Assembly (NCBI GenBank): GCA_046350055.1 | Contig: JAXMBC010000001.1 | Span: forward strand, 4,278,001-4,342,000 | Source: JAEUIE01 sp046350055 | GTDB lineage: Bacteria > Planctomycetota > Planctomycetia > Gemmatales > HRBIN36 | DNA length: 64,000 nucleotides | Direction: 5' to 3' | Part shown: positions 1 through 7,475 of the stretch, one piece after another | How positions within the stretch are numbered: position 1 is the stretch's first letter | How the letters are laid out: the number at the start of each line of letters is the position of its first letter | The notes under the pieces: model-generated | Database searches by the model: none | What the model was told of the DNA's origin: nothing | The model's input: only the letters and a program-made list of their open reading frames with translations | Made by a program: the position numbers and the translations under genes

Positions 1-25
1 ACGATCTATTGGTGGGTGGCCAGTA

Positions 26-823
26 TTGTCACCTGGGTCCAATCCCCCCCCCCCCCCCCCCCATCACTTCGGCTATCTCCGCAGCCGATGGACCTGCTCT
101 ACGCTGGTGCTCTTGCTGGCCCATGAATATCAGGTGAACGTCAGTCGTGAAACCGTTCGTCGCTATCTGCAACACAGCAAGGTGGTCTGGCGGCGGCCTC
201 GTCCCATTCTCCGACCGAAAGACCCCGACTACGTCGCCAAAGTCCTCATAATCAAGCTTCTGGTGAACTCGATGCCTGATGACAAGATCGCTCTCTTCCA
301 GGACGAAGCCGAGGTCTGCACCAATCCCAAGATTGGTTCGCTGTGGATGCCTCGAGGTCAACAGGCTGCCGGCGAGACACCGGGCACCAACGAGAAGCAG
401 CACCTTTTCGGCTCCCTGGCATGGAACACCTGTCGTCTGGTAACGACTTGGGCGAAACGCCGGGACAGTGCAGCGTTCCGGGAACACCTCGATCACCTCC
501 GTTGTATCTTTCGCTGTTATCGACGCATCCATCTCATTTGTGACAACGCTCACTTCCACATCAGTCGCGCCGTGCAAGACTATCTGAAGAATCATCCGCG
601 CGTGACACTTCACTACTTGCCCAAGTGTGCTCCAGAAACCAATCCCATTGAACGAGTCTGGTGGCATCTACACGACGAGATCACCAGGAACCACACCTGC
701 CCCGATCTCGATTCGCTCCTGAATCTTGTTGACCGCTGGCTACACCAGAACCGATACTGTTTGATTGAACCCACCCTCTACGCCGTCGTCCCCCGCAAAC
801 TCAGAGTATTTTCGGCTCGGTAG
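26..823 (+). pseudogene. IS630-family transposase, N-terminal part missing
   Basis: This is the C-terminal DDE domain of an IS630-type transposase. From about residue 16 the frame reads as a normal family member, with the SRETVRRYL helix followed by WRRPRP. The catalytic triad is visible: Asp in ALFQDEAEV (about residue 92), Asp in LICDNAHFH (about 170), and Glu in NPIERVWWHL (about 210). Upstream of residue 10 the frame is only the translated C-run (Pro repeats), so the helix-turn-helix N-terminus is gone and no convincing start codon or ribosome site exists. The catalytic core looks undamaged, but the protein is probably not made as a functional enzyme. Confidence 0.8.
44..62. repeat. C19 homopolymer tract
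   Basis: Nineteen consecutive C residues lie exactly where the transposase coding sequence loses homology. This could be a true slippage-prone tract or a base-calling or assembly artefact at a gap. The sequence alone cannot decide. Confidence 0.9.
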
Positions 824-918
824 GGAGCTATTTAGATTCTTCAACTGTGACAATACCCTTTCTCCAAAAAGATTGTACCGTTTATGGCACATGCATTACG
901 CAAGTGTCGGGAACGCAT

Positions 919-1515
919 TTACTTGTCTTCAACGTACAGTAGTCCAGTAAAATCGTCATTCTTGTACTTTAACGTAGAAGTGTCGAGTTTACTACGAACC
1001 GATTTCCATGCTTCTGCATTGTCGTAGGGCGTTCCCGATGACTTCACAGTGACGCACCCAAGACTCACAGAACCGGGATGAAGTCCCATTGCGAAACGCC
1101 CCGTTTTAGTCTTCACAGTGTACCCGTAGTAACCTGAGTTATCCTCAATCCGGGGATACAATTTGTACCAGTCGATCTTGTGATTCTCGTGAATAAATCT
1201 CTTTCCGATGAGATATTCACCAACCGGTGTTGGCCCACCTTGCTTTGTGTCGTTGGTTTCCACAGTTGGCTGGATTTCTACGAACACGACCTTGCCTCCT
1301 GCTATCCAACAGAGTTTTTTTGAAGCCCTGAGGAAAACGAACACAGCTGAGTTAGGATTCTTGCCGGGGCCACCAGCCGGACTGCTAACAGAGTACTTCG
1401 TAACCACCGAATAAAAATCATCCAATGTTTGGGCGAAACTTGTTGCCGGAGAGGACAAGATAGTACTCGATACGAACAGTGCAATGATCAGATCTCGTGT
1501 GCGGAAGCCTTGCAT
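919..1515 (-). CDS. Secreted L,D-transpeptidase-like (YkuD/DUF2778-type) protein
   Basis: The start is taken at ATG 1515, which has a GGAG ribosome site 8 bases upstream and opens a Sec signal peptide (MQGFRTRDLIIALFVSS, cleavage near SFAQ). The 198-residue product has, in its second half, GGPTPVGEYLIG followed by FAMGLHPGSVSLGC. This pattern of a His some six residues before SxGC resembles the catalytic His and Cys of YkuD/DUF2778 domains. A role in peptidoglycan cross-link editing in the periplasm is inferred and not certain. An IS element inserted 32 bp upstream of the start has separated the gene from its native promoter but kept the ribosome site. The frame is open all the way up into the transposase, so a fusion protein is formally possible. 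Confidence 0.6.
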   Translation of the reverse strand: MQGFRTRDLIIALFVSSTILSSPATSFAQTLDDFYSVVTKYSVSSPAGGPGKNPNSAVFVFLRASKKLCWIAGGKVVFVEIQPTVETNDTKQGGPTPVGEYLIGKRFIHENHKIDWYKLYPRIEDNSGYYGYTVKTKTGRFAMGLHPGSVSLGCVTVKSSGTPYDNAEAWKSVRSKLDTSTLKYKNDDFTGLLYVEDK

Positions 1516-1547
1516 GGATGTACTCCAATGTTTGATGTTGAATGTTA

Positions 1548-2340
1548 GGCCGTGTTGATTGAAGTAGCCGAGGATGCGAAGCCTCGGCAGATATTTGAGC
1601 CAAATGGTGATGGCGGCAAAGAGGATCATGCCGAGAAAGTTCCTTGCCGTCTTCTCGTAGCGGGTGGCCACGCGACGGCATTGTTTCAGCTGACTGACAC
1701 ATCGCTCCACCAAGTTACGCTCCTTGTAAATGTGCTCATCATAGTCTCGTGGCGACTTTCGATTGGAGCGTGGTGGAATGATTGCCTCCGCACCACGTGC
1801 CTCAATCGTTTCCACCAAAGCGTTGCTGTCATAGCCTTTGTCGGCAATGACTTCCTCCACCTCGTAGTCGCCCAGCAATTGCTCCGCATGCGTGATGTCG
1901 GCATCTTGCCCTGGGCTTAGGCAGATCGTCACTGGATTCCCCAAGCCTTTCACGGATAGATGGATTTTCGTGCTGAATCCACCACGAGAACGCCCCAACG
2001 CCTGATTGTCCTGGCCACCGTTCATCCCTACTGCATGCTGATGAGCACGGACGATGGTGCTGTCCAACATCAACCGTTCCAGATCCGGATCTTGCACCAC
2101 TTCGAGGATGCGTTGCCACACCTTCTTCTTGCACCACTCGTTGTATCGATGGTAGACCGTGTCCCACTTGCCAAACCGTTCGGGAAGGTCGCGCCAGGGG
2201 ATGCCTGTCTTGGCGACGTACCAAACTGCATTCATGAACATTCGGTTGTCGCGTGCCACTCCGCCATGACCTCCACGACGTCCAGGTAACAAACCTTTCA
2301 GACGTTCCCACTGCTCATCGGTAATCTCATGACGATGCAT
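1548..2340 (-). CDS. IS5-family transposase without its own stop codon
   Basis: The start is ATG 2340 (MHRHEITDEQW), giving about 264 residues inside the element. The N-terminal DUF4096-like part (LLPGRRGGHGG, GIPWRDLPERFGKW) is followed by the DDE domain: Asp in MLDSTIVRAHQ, Asp in VIADKGYDS, and a late YKERNLVERC segment with the catalytic Glu. The frame reaches the terminal repeat (ILGYFNQHG) with no stop. It continues through the target DNA into the downstream YkuD-like gene and ends at 919. Some IS elements depend on the insertion site for their stop codon; here none was made. A longer in-frame start at 2403 lies within or outside the terminal repeat and is less likely. Confidence 0.85.
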
Positions 2341-2410
2341 CGATAGCCTCCGTGCTTGCCTACTCGCGCAGGATCGTTTACCATCTTCGCTAAGTTCAAT
2401 CAACGCTGCC
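1548..2410 (-). mobile_element. IS5-family (IS427-like) insertion sequence, complete
   Basis: The 16-bp ends at 1548-1563 and 2395-2410 are inverted repeats matching at 14 of 16 positions (ggcc/agtgttgattgaa type), flanked by TA on both sides (1546-1547 and 2411-2412), consistent with a 2-bp target duplication. The element is 863 bp and carries a single DDE transposase gene on the minus strand. Both ends and the coding frame are intact, so it looks recently inserted and potentially mobile. Confidence 0.85.
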
Positions 2411-2463
2411 TAGTCAGAAGCTGCGCAAATGCAGCGCATTGTGAAATAGAGTGTTGCGATAGC

Positions 2464-2991
2464 TCACTCGTAGTACAAGACAACGGCCGTACCTACTACA
2501 AAATTTGCGCCATCCCGAGACATTCCAGCAAATCTCAATCCATCTCCACATCTGAACTCAGCCTCATGCCATTTATCATTAAAGCCTGGAGACTTCGGGA
2601 TAAACCAGCTTGCTATATACGTGCCAGATGGTGCTCCTAGAACTCCTGTGTAGACTTCGTCCTTACCGACTTCAATTTTCAAAGTTCTTGAATCATCAAA
2701 GTAATCCAGCCTATTAAAGTTTCCGACAAACGTTCTCGCATCGTTTTTCTTATCTGGAGGATAAATGGCAACAAGCTGAGATGCCATCTTAAATCGCTTT
2801 GGAACCAATGCAAGCTGTTGATCCTGTTTTTCAATTAGCAGTTGTTGCTGCTTAGTTTTCTGCTCTAACGCTTCAACTCTCGCTAGCAGCCCTGAGTCTT
2901 GACCCACTTCAGAGCGTGATAGCTTTGCCCCTATCATCAGTAAACAAGAGCATATTCCAATACAAATGACTATTGATCGAACGTGTCTCAT
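2464..2991 (-). CDS. Hypothetical signal-anchored coiled-coil protein
   Basis: The product has 175 residues. Residues 5-27 are hydrophobic (SIVICIGICSCLLMIGA), giving a signal peptide or membrane anchor. Residues 33-62 have heptad-like Leu/Gln spacing (ALEQKTKQQQLLIEKQDQQL), suggesting a short coiled coil. The rest is a soluble domain of unknown family with WFIPKSPGF and RCGDGLRFAG, probably beta-rich. The stop lies 53 bp from the end of the IS element, on the same strand as the transposase. I do not recognise the family and assign no function. Confidence 0.55.
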   Translation of the reverse strand: MRHVRSIVICIGICSCLLMIGAKLSRSEVGQDSGLLARVEALEQKTKQQQLLIEKQDQQLALVPKRFKMASQLVAIYPPDKKNDARTFVGNFNRLDYFDDSRTLKIEVGKDEVYTGVLGAPSGTYIASWFIPKSPGFNDKWHEAEFRCGDGLRFAGMSRDGANFVVGTAVVLYYE

Positions 2992-3342
2992 TGTAGTAAG
3001 CTCCTTTTAAGAACTATGCAGCACTGTATGTCAGTTGCCGTGATCACGCCCATGCTACCAGAATGGAATTTGTTATTCTAGAATTAAATAGCTCCGTGTG
3101 ACGAGCCGATTGCTTGTTCGAGGTTCATCTTGCCAAAAAAGCAGGCTTGGACTCATGAGGGCATAGCCCGAAAACCCGATTATTTTTTCAATCTCGACGG
3201 AATCGGAGGTTGTAAGCGTGTCATATTGGATGTCATATTGTTTGGTGAAGTGGCGGAAGGCACTGACCGAGTGGTTAGTGCCTTTGTTCATTTGTGAGTC
3301 AGGCATGACGCGGATCGTCACGTCAGTTACGTTTCGGAACTA
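2992..3342. other. Intergenic stretch without a supported gene
   Basis: No convincing gene is seen. An 82-codon minus-strand frame (3073-3321) lacks a ribosome site and family features. The only structured part is a stem-loop at 3257-3284. The sequence is AT-richer before about 3240 and changes character at 3343, where the group II intron fragment begins. Confidence 0.5.
3257..3284. repeat. Imperfect stem-loop upstream of intron fragment
   Basis: The arms aaggcactgacc and ggttagtgcctt pair at 11 of 12 positions around a 4-base loop. Several bacterial group II introns insert just after terminator-like hairpins, but this one is 58 bp from the presumed intron end, so a link is only possible. 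Confidence 0.4.
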
Positions 3343-3951
3343 GTGAGCGAAAGCGAACGAGGAAGTGACTGATCGAGTGCGAGTCCCGATGGAGGCCTTG
3401 ATGACAGGAACTCCTAACTGAACTGCAAGGGTGTCCATCGTGGGGTGGAATCTGAAGGAAGCAGCAGGCAAACTCCCGGTTTGAGGACGACGAACCGCAG
3501 AGGAGGCAGCCGTTTCCTGGGCGAGAGGGCAAATAGACTCAAAGCCCGATGTCATTCGGAGGGAAATGTTGTACATGCGGCAGATGTATGGGAGGAAAGT
3601 CACGCGTCATACCCTGAATGGTCTGCGACGATGCCGGTTGGCCAGACGCTTCGGAAGGGGCATCGAAGTCGTCGCAGAAGTCAGCCGAGGCCGTAGTAGT
3701 GAAGGGCCAGCTTCACGAAGGGCCGAACTCGTTGAGCCGGTGAGGTGCTGAGCATTCGATGTTGTCAGAGACGCAGAAGCCAGTGACGAACCTGGTGCCG
3801 CGAGCCGAGGCAAGCGACGGCATCGCCCATGGCAGTTCGATAGCGCGTCAAACCGACACGGCATGCAAGGGGAACATTGCACCCGAGACCCCCATTACAT
3901 TAGAGGAGGTGCTGAGCCGCGAGAACCTGTTGAAGGCGTACGAGCGAGAGG
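3343..3951 (+). mobile_element. Group II intron fragment (5' part only)
   Basis: The stretch starts with gtgagcg, compatible with the GUGYG-type 5' end of group II introns. It then gives about 400 bp of structured, G-rich sequence as expected for domain I, followed by the start of an intron-encoded reverse transcriptase. Homology stops near 3951, so the RT catalytic domain, maturase domain and ribozyme domains V/VI are missing. Directly beyond the breakpoint is the 3' side of a truncated SRAP gene on the other strand. The intron cannot splice or move by itself. Confidence 0.75.
3759..3951 (+). pseudogene. ltrA: Group II intron reverse transcriptase/maturase, N-terminal fragment
   Basis: The first 64 codons from ATG 3759 match the leader of planctomycete and proteobacterial group II RTs, with AEASDGIAHGSSIARQ and then VLSRENLLKAYER, the usual opening of the RT0 region. 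After AYER the family continues with an NKGAAGVDG-type segment. Here it goes into unrelated sequence (EVKSHAAPQ), so the protein is cut by a deletion or recombination. The frame stays open to 4373 only because it runs antisense to the SRAP gene. Confidence 0.8.
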
Positions 3952-4012
3952 TGAAGAGCCATGCTGCTCCGCAGATTGACTGGATGCCTTTTGGTCAACT
4001 GGAATCCTGGTG

Positions 4013-4384
4013 TCACTGCCACTGGACTGCTCTGAAAGAAGTCTTTCTCAGCGACCAGTATGTACCCTCGCCGGTGCGGAAGATATTCATGCCGTTCTCG
4101 AACCAGGCATTGAGAGGGATAAGACAGCGGTGGTGCCGGAAGGTTCCCTTCCACATGGGCGAGTTCAGTTTGTCCGTTCGAGCGTTGGGAACGGGCTTCT
4201 TGAGGGTGGGGTGGGGGAAGCCCCAAGCCATCACATCGGGTTCGCGATTCTGCTTGATGATCAGGCCACGGCGATTAGGCCATAAATCACGTTCCCAGCC
4301 CTCTACGGGCTGGTCGGCATTGAGATCGGCATACTCCGCAACATCCCGGTACGTGCTGTTGAGGAACTGGTAGTGAATGCACAT
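4013..4384 (-). pseudogene. SRAP (YedK/HMCES-type) DNA-protein crosslink protein, C-terminally truncated
   Basis: SRAP proteins use Cys2 to cross-link abasic sites in single-stranded DNA. The N-terminal half is clear: Cys2 after Met (MCIHYQF), MAWGFPHP (the RWG-like strand), NARTDKL (conserved Asn-Ala-Arg) and RCLIPLNAWFE (RRCLIPA-x-FYEW motif with its Glu). After FRAVQWQ a TGA ends the frame at 124 residues, where the family needs about 200. The C-terminal His motif (IHDRMP type) is absent, and the group II intron fragment starts about 60 bp further on. The gene was probably truncated by the rearrangement that brought the intron piece in. It sits downstream of the small gene at 4415-4660 on the same strand. 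Confidence 0.75.
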
Positions 4385-4414
4385 GATAGCATTCTATCAA
4401 TGGGATGAACTTCA

Positions 4415-4660
4415 CTAGATGCACGACCAGGATGGGTGCAGTTCGCCCTGAAGTTTGGCACTGTAATCCGCTCCCGCCGAGTCGAGCAGCATCCAGGCGG
4501 TTGTCTCATCTGCCTGGGTAGCGTCGTCGCCGAGAACGATGTCGTCTCGATCCCCCTGGCGAATCTCGACTGCCTGATAGTAACGGGACATGAACTTCCG
4601 GAGATAGTCGGTAAACCCAGACGGGACCTCGGCAGACTGGATGGTGATGCAGATCGACAT
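4415..4660 (-). CDS. Small hypothetical protein upstream of SRAP
   Basis: ATG 4660 has an AGGAG 8 bases upstream, so it is preferred over the GTG at 4669, which overlaps that site. The 81-residue product begins MSICITIQSAEVPSG and is acidic in the middle (DRDDIVLGDDATQADE), with no membrane segment. No family is recognised. It is followed after 30 bp by the SRAP remnant and preceded by a TGTACAC palindrome, so it may be the first gene of a damage-inducible pair. That role is inferred from position only. Confidence 0.5.
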   Translation of the reverse strand: MSICITIQSAEVPSGFTDYLRKFMSRYYQAVEIRQGDRDDIVLGDDATQADETTAWMLLDSAGADYSAKLQGELHPSWSCI

Positions 4661-4701
4661 GACAGCCACTCCTGGAATAAGGATGGGGCTACTCTAGCTC
4701 A

Positions 4702-4730
4702 TGTACACTAAGTTGTGTCAAGTGTACACT
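4702..4730. promoter_or_regulatory. TGTACAC-type palindromic operator candidate (left)
   Basis: TGTACACT (4702-4709) is mirrored by AGTGTACA (4721-4728). The right half, AGTGTACACT (4721-4730), is a perfect 10-bp palindrome by itself. It lies about 40 bp upstream of the minus-strand gene at 4660. The regulator is unknown; a LexA-like repressor would fit the SRAP context but is only a guess. Confidence 0.5.
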
Positions 4731-4777
4731 CCGTGGATTGTTTGCTACACGAGGATGGCGAATCCTGGAATGCAGGC

Positions 4778-4793
4778 TGTACACTGGTGTACA
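4778..4793. promoter_or_regulatory. TGTACAC-N2-GTGTACA operator candidate (right)
   Basis: A perfect inverted repeat of 7 bp with a 2-bp spacer. It shares the TGTACAC half-site with the element at 4702-4730. It lies 83 bp before the plus-strand SRAP-like gene at 4876, so the two sites serve divergent genes. Confidence 0.5.
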
Positions 4794-4875
4794 CATTAAA
4801 GTGAAGATATTCCTCTTGCCTGTTCACTATGGAACACTGCTAGGATGAGCCGATAGATGATCCGAGGCTCAAACT

Positions 4876-5349
4876 ATGTGTGATGCGGTCTCCCTCTCGC
4901 TTCGGGCACTGCCGGAACACTATCACGCTCATCCTGCCATCAAGGCACGGATCATGGGCCGTGGCGGCGAGGAAGAGGTGCATTTCTTTTATGACCGTCG
5001 TCCTGTTCCGCCGCTACTACCCATTCTGCTGGATGGCCAGTTCCGGATCGTGCGTTGGGGGAATCGGCAGAGGAAGAGCAAAGTGCTACCTCATACGGGC
5101 CGCGTCGAGATGCATGAACTCCAGCAAGGGTGCTGGCAGCATTCAGACTTTATCGAAGTGGTGATCCTGGGCAGTGCTGCTCTGCACCGTGGCGTGTGGT
5201 TCCCTCTCTTGGAAGGCATCAGGGGAATCTATCTCAAAGATGAGCATGGCACGCCCACGGTCTTCATGTTGATGGAGAAGCCGTCCGACTATTACCAGAT
5301 CATGACCAAGAGCAAGGTCATGCCAGCCTTGATCGGTGACATTATCTAG
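4876..5349 (+). CDS. Divergent SRAP-like protein with N-terminal Cys2
   Basis: The product has 157 residues and begins MCDAVSL, placing Cys at position 2 as in SRAP/HMCES proteins, where Met removal exposes the catalytic Cys. Residues 36-62 (YDRRPVPPLLPILLDG, then FRIVRWGNRQ) match the order of the SRAP beta-strands that end in RWG, and the later PLLEGIRGIYL may correspond to the PADGFYEW strand. The conserved NAR and IHDRMP motifs are not evident, so activity on abasic DNA is uncertain. It is divergent from the SRAP remnant at 4013-4384, with paired palindromes between. It could be a specialised paralogue or an unrelated protein with a chance similarity. Confidence 0.5.
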   Translation: MCDAVSLSLRALPEHYHAHPAIKARIMGRGGEEEVHFFYDRRPVPPLLPILLDGQFRIVRWGNRQRKSKVLPHTGRVEMHELQQGCWQHSDFIEVVILGSAALHRGVWFPLLEGIRGIYLKDEHGTPTVFMLMEKPSDYYQIMTKSKVMPALIGDII

Positions 5350-5557
5350 CCTCGTGACTTAATCTATCAGGTGCCAAGATAGTCGTAATACCGCGAACCA
5401 TGAAGCAGATGACATCGAAAACAAGCCGCTAGGACCACTTCTAGTAGACTCTAGAGTTGGCCGATACCCGCTCAACGCCATAGATTAGTATTAAGAGTGA
5501 TAATCTCTTGTGTTCTTTGACATCTTGAGTTGAGGAGGTGCTTGCCGAGGAGAACGA

Positions 5558-5731
5558 ATGCTCCCCATCGTTACAGTTCGCATCAAACAATCGAAGTCGA
5601 AGAAAACTCAGACTAAGACTCTCACCGTGAACTCCACACGGATAGGAATCTTGCTCATCGCACTGGTCACACCCATGGTGGCAATGGCCATTCCACTGGG
5701 ATACGCTCTCGCTAAGTCGATAATCAAATAA
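5558..5731 (+). CDS. 57-residue single-pass membrane peptide
   Basis: ATG 5558 has a GAGGAG site 5-6 bases upstream and the frame ends at TAA 5731. The first 28 residues are strongly basic (RIKQSKSKKTQTKT). Residues 29-52 are a hydrophobic helix (IGILLIALVTPMVAMAIPLG), and the tail ends AKSIIK. This is a plausible small inner-membrane peptide; toxin-like or stress peptides have this shape, but nothing proves such a role. A strong terminator follows 140 bp downstream. An overlapping 85-codon minus-strand frame (5608-5865) looks spurious. Confidence 0.5.
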   Translation: MLPIVTVRIKQSKSKKTQTKTLTVNSTRIGILLIALVTPMVAMAIPLGYALAKSIIK

Positions 5732-5871
5732 AGTTCGTCGCGTCGCCTATTGCTTCGAGTTGACAACAACTCGCATCGATTAGTGAGGTAACACTCACTG
5801 CTTCTCAGAGCTATAGCTCTGTCTGCACCCAATACACCACATCGCACTTCCTCACCAAGACTCAAGAACAG

Positions 5872-5906
5872 ACAGGCCTAGCAATGCGCTAGGCCTGTTT
5901 TTTTTT
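5872..5906 (+). terminator. Strong Rho-independent terminator
   Basis: An 11-bp perfect stem, acaggcctagc (5872-5882) with gctaggcctgt (5888-5898), has a 5-base loop followed by a run of nine T (5898-5906). It ends a plus-strand transcript, the nearest upstream gene being the 57-residue peptide. Confidence 0.9.
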
Positions 5907-6122
5907 AGCTCATGGACAACCTCAACTCCATGTTGAACTGGTGTGCTAAGGCATGTGTCAGCTGCATCTAACGTTACCTGTCCAGGCTCAATGGCACTAG
6001 CAAGCTTGTTTACCGGAATTGCCTATATCTTGAGGGCTTGACTCCCACGTGGTTGGGTGAAGAATTTATTAACTGCCTGATTCCCTACCTGTATGACCTC
6101 CCTCCTGTAAGGATACGCTCCC

Positions 6123-6410
6123 ATGAAAACCACGCTCTTACAGAGTGCAGTAAAGAGGTTTCGTATCTCTCCCTATGTATGGTGCCGTGATGTACGGCAC
6201 GCAATGCATCGTCTGGAGTGGTTTGAAAAGTTGCTTGTTGGATTATGCTTTCTGGTTTGGACTTCGTTGATTGCCTTAGCCGGCGGTGCGCCACGCTCAT
6301 TGTTGATCGTGTTCGTAATCAGCGAATCATTGGCATCGTTCTATGTTTTGCTCGCATTTGTCGAGCGGCTTGGTGTATACCTTGGCAAGTTTGATCCCTT
6401 TGGAGACTAA
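6123..6410 (+). CDS. Hypothetical two-helix membrane protein
   Basis: The product has 95 residues, with AAGGA 8 bases upstream of ATG 6123. Two hydrophobic segments (LLVGLCFLVWTSLIALAGG, about 37-55, and LLIVFVISESLASFYVLLAF, about 60-79) suggest an inner-membrane hairpin with a basic N-terminus. The family is not recognised. The stop is 3 bp before the GTG start of the next gene, so the two are likely co-transcribed and translationally coupled. Confidence 0.6.
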   Translation: MKTTLLQSAVKRFRISPYVWCRDVRHAMHRLEWFEKLLVGLCFLVWTSLIALAGGAPRSLLIVFVISESLASFYVLLAFVERLGVYLGKFDPFGD

Positions 6411-6413
6411 CCT

Positions 6414-7046
6414 GTGTACTCCTTCAGACAGGCAACGTCAGCAGATGTAGCAAGCATCGCTGGCATTGCGCATGGCTTCTTCGGTTCAGGCTACTGGCAC
6501 GACGGAATAGTTGGTCGACGAGAATACCTCGCTGGCCTACACGCTGGAAACTCTGCAACATTTTCGGTGCTACTTCATGACGAAGAAATAGTGGGATATT
6601 CATCCGTAGTGGCATGTCTGCCAACTATCGGGTGGTCCCATTTCACGGGCGGCTTCTGCCAGTACGATTATCGACCAGAGTTGATGTTCAACGATGGCGA
6701 TGCGATGGAGTTTACTGAAGACGAAAGGATCAAGGGGTATGACCTTCATGGGCTGCCAATATATGCTCAAGCCCTTGCAGTTAGCGAAGGACATCGGAAA
6801 TTGCCAGAAGCTAAGAAGCTGCGAGACGAAATGCTCATCTCAAACATTGTTCGGGTTCTTAGTCGTTACCAAGGCAAAGACTATATGCTCTTCGGCGAGG
6901 AGTTCTCGGACAATGGCAGAAAGTATATGATGGACCGGGGCTTTACCAAGGGGCCACATCTGAGCAAGCTGAATCACCAAATCTACGCGTTATGCCGCTT
7001 CCCTGGCTCCGACTTCACGAAGCGTATTGATGAACTAAGAGAGTAA
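6414..7046 (+). CDS. GNAT-like acetyltransferase-type protein
   Basis: The start is GTG at 6414, 3 bp after the previous stop. The N-terminus (YSFRQATSADVASIAGIAHGFFG) is the usual beta1-alpha1 opening of GNAT N-acetyltransferases, and EEIVGYSSVVA at about 60 fits strand beta4. The acetyl-CoA loop (Q/RxxGxG/A) is not clear, so the enzyme class is tentative and the substrate unknown. The length of 210 residues is somewhat above a minimal GNAT domain. Confidence 0.5.
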   Translation: MYSFRQATSADVASIAGIAHGFFGSGYWHDGIVGRREYLAGLHAGNSATFSVLLHDEEIVGYSSVVACLPTIGWSHFTGGFCQYDYRPELMFNDGDAMEFTEDERIKGYDLHGLPIYAQALAVSEGHRKLPEAKKLRDEMLISNIVRVLSRYQGKDYMLFGEEFSDNGRKYMMDRGFTKGPHLSKLNHQIYALCRFPGSDFTKRIDELRE

Positions 7047-7091
7047 GCCGCAGATTCTTGCAGGCGATGGGCAAGCAGGTATACTCGACCC

Positions 7092-7475
7092 ATGAAACGA
7101 ATGACTCTCCATGTTACCAGCCTGGTGATTCTGATCCTTAGTGGCTGGGCAGCTTACTACAGCTATTGCTATCACGAAGGCAATGCGAGTGCGAACCGCT
7201 CGGTGGACTTGCTCAACGAAGGCAAGCTGGATGAAGCAATCGTTGAGGCCAACAAGGCGATTAGACTCATCCCCGACGATGCTCTGGGTTACTTTGTCCG
7301 GGGCGCAGCACGCTTTCATCTCATCCAGCAAAAGCAATGTGATAATACCTTTGTCGAATGCAAGCAGGACCTCGAAAAGGCGCAGGCTGGTTCAAAAAAC
7401 GAGGAAGTACGAATCAGGGCAGGACGGTTCTTGTCGCTGATTAAAGCCATCGAAGATCAGCAGTCCTTCTCCTAA
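7092..7475 (+). CDS. Membrane-anchored single-TPR-type protein
   Basis: The product has 127 residues: a hydrophobic N-terminal segment (VTSLVILILSGWAAYYSY), then a TPR-like helix pair (SVDLLNEGKLDEAIVEANKA, then IRLIPDDALGYFVRGAA). It is probably anchored in the membrane with the TPR part outside the cytoplasm. Its stop overlaps by 4 bp that of the convergent PEP-CTERM gene. Confidence 0.6.
   Translation: MKRMTLHVTSLVILILSGWAAYYSYCYHEGNASANRSVDLLNEGKLDEAIVEANKAIRLIPDDALGYFVRGAARFHLIQQKQCDNTFVECKQDLEKAQAGSKNEEVRIRAGRFLSLIKAIEDQQSFS

Larger units (their letters stand above)
26..853 (+). mobile_element. Internally deleted IS630-family insertion sequence
   Basis: The 7-bp ends ttgtcac (26-32) and gtgacaa (847-853) are perfect inverted repeats, and both are flanked on the outside by the dinucleotide TA (24-25 and 854-855). 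TA target duplication is typical of the IS630/Tc1 group. Between the ends lies a DDE transposase frame that lacks its N-terminal DNA-binding part. The element is therefore about 830 bp, where roughly 1.1 kb is usual. The missing part coincides with a 19-C run. I infer a non-autonomous deletion derivative or a misassembled copy. Confidence 0.7.

Noticed and set aside
44..62. Poly-C as part of a CRISPR or other regular array
   Set aside because: It is a single homopolymer with no spacers. No CRISPR-like spaced direct repeats were seen in the window.
3073..3321. 82-codon minus-strand frame near the intron fragment
   Set aside because: No ribosome site, no family features, and it covers a stem-loop; likely chance.
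3951..4373. Continuation of the intron RT frame into a 204-codon product
   Set aside because: After codon 64 the sequence is only the antisense of the SRAP gene and has no RT motifs.
5608..5865. 85-codon minus-strand frame opposite the 57-residue peptide
   Set aside because: No ribosome site, and its composition does not look like a protein; the plus-strand peptide has better signals.
7472..7475. 4-bp overlap of convergent stops as a fusion or frameshift
   Set aside because: Both proteins end naturally (TPR helix; PEP-CTERM basic tail), so this is simple tail-to-tail packing.
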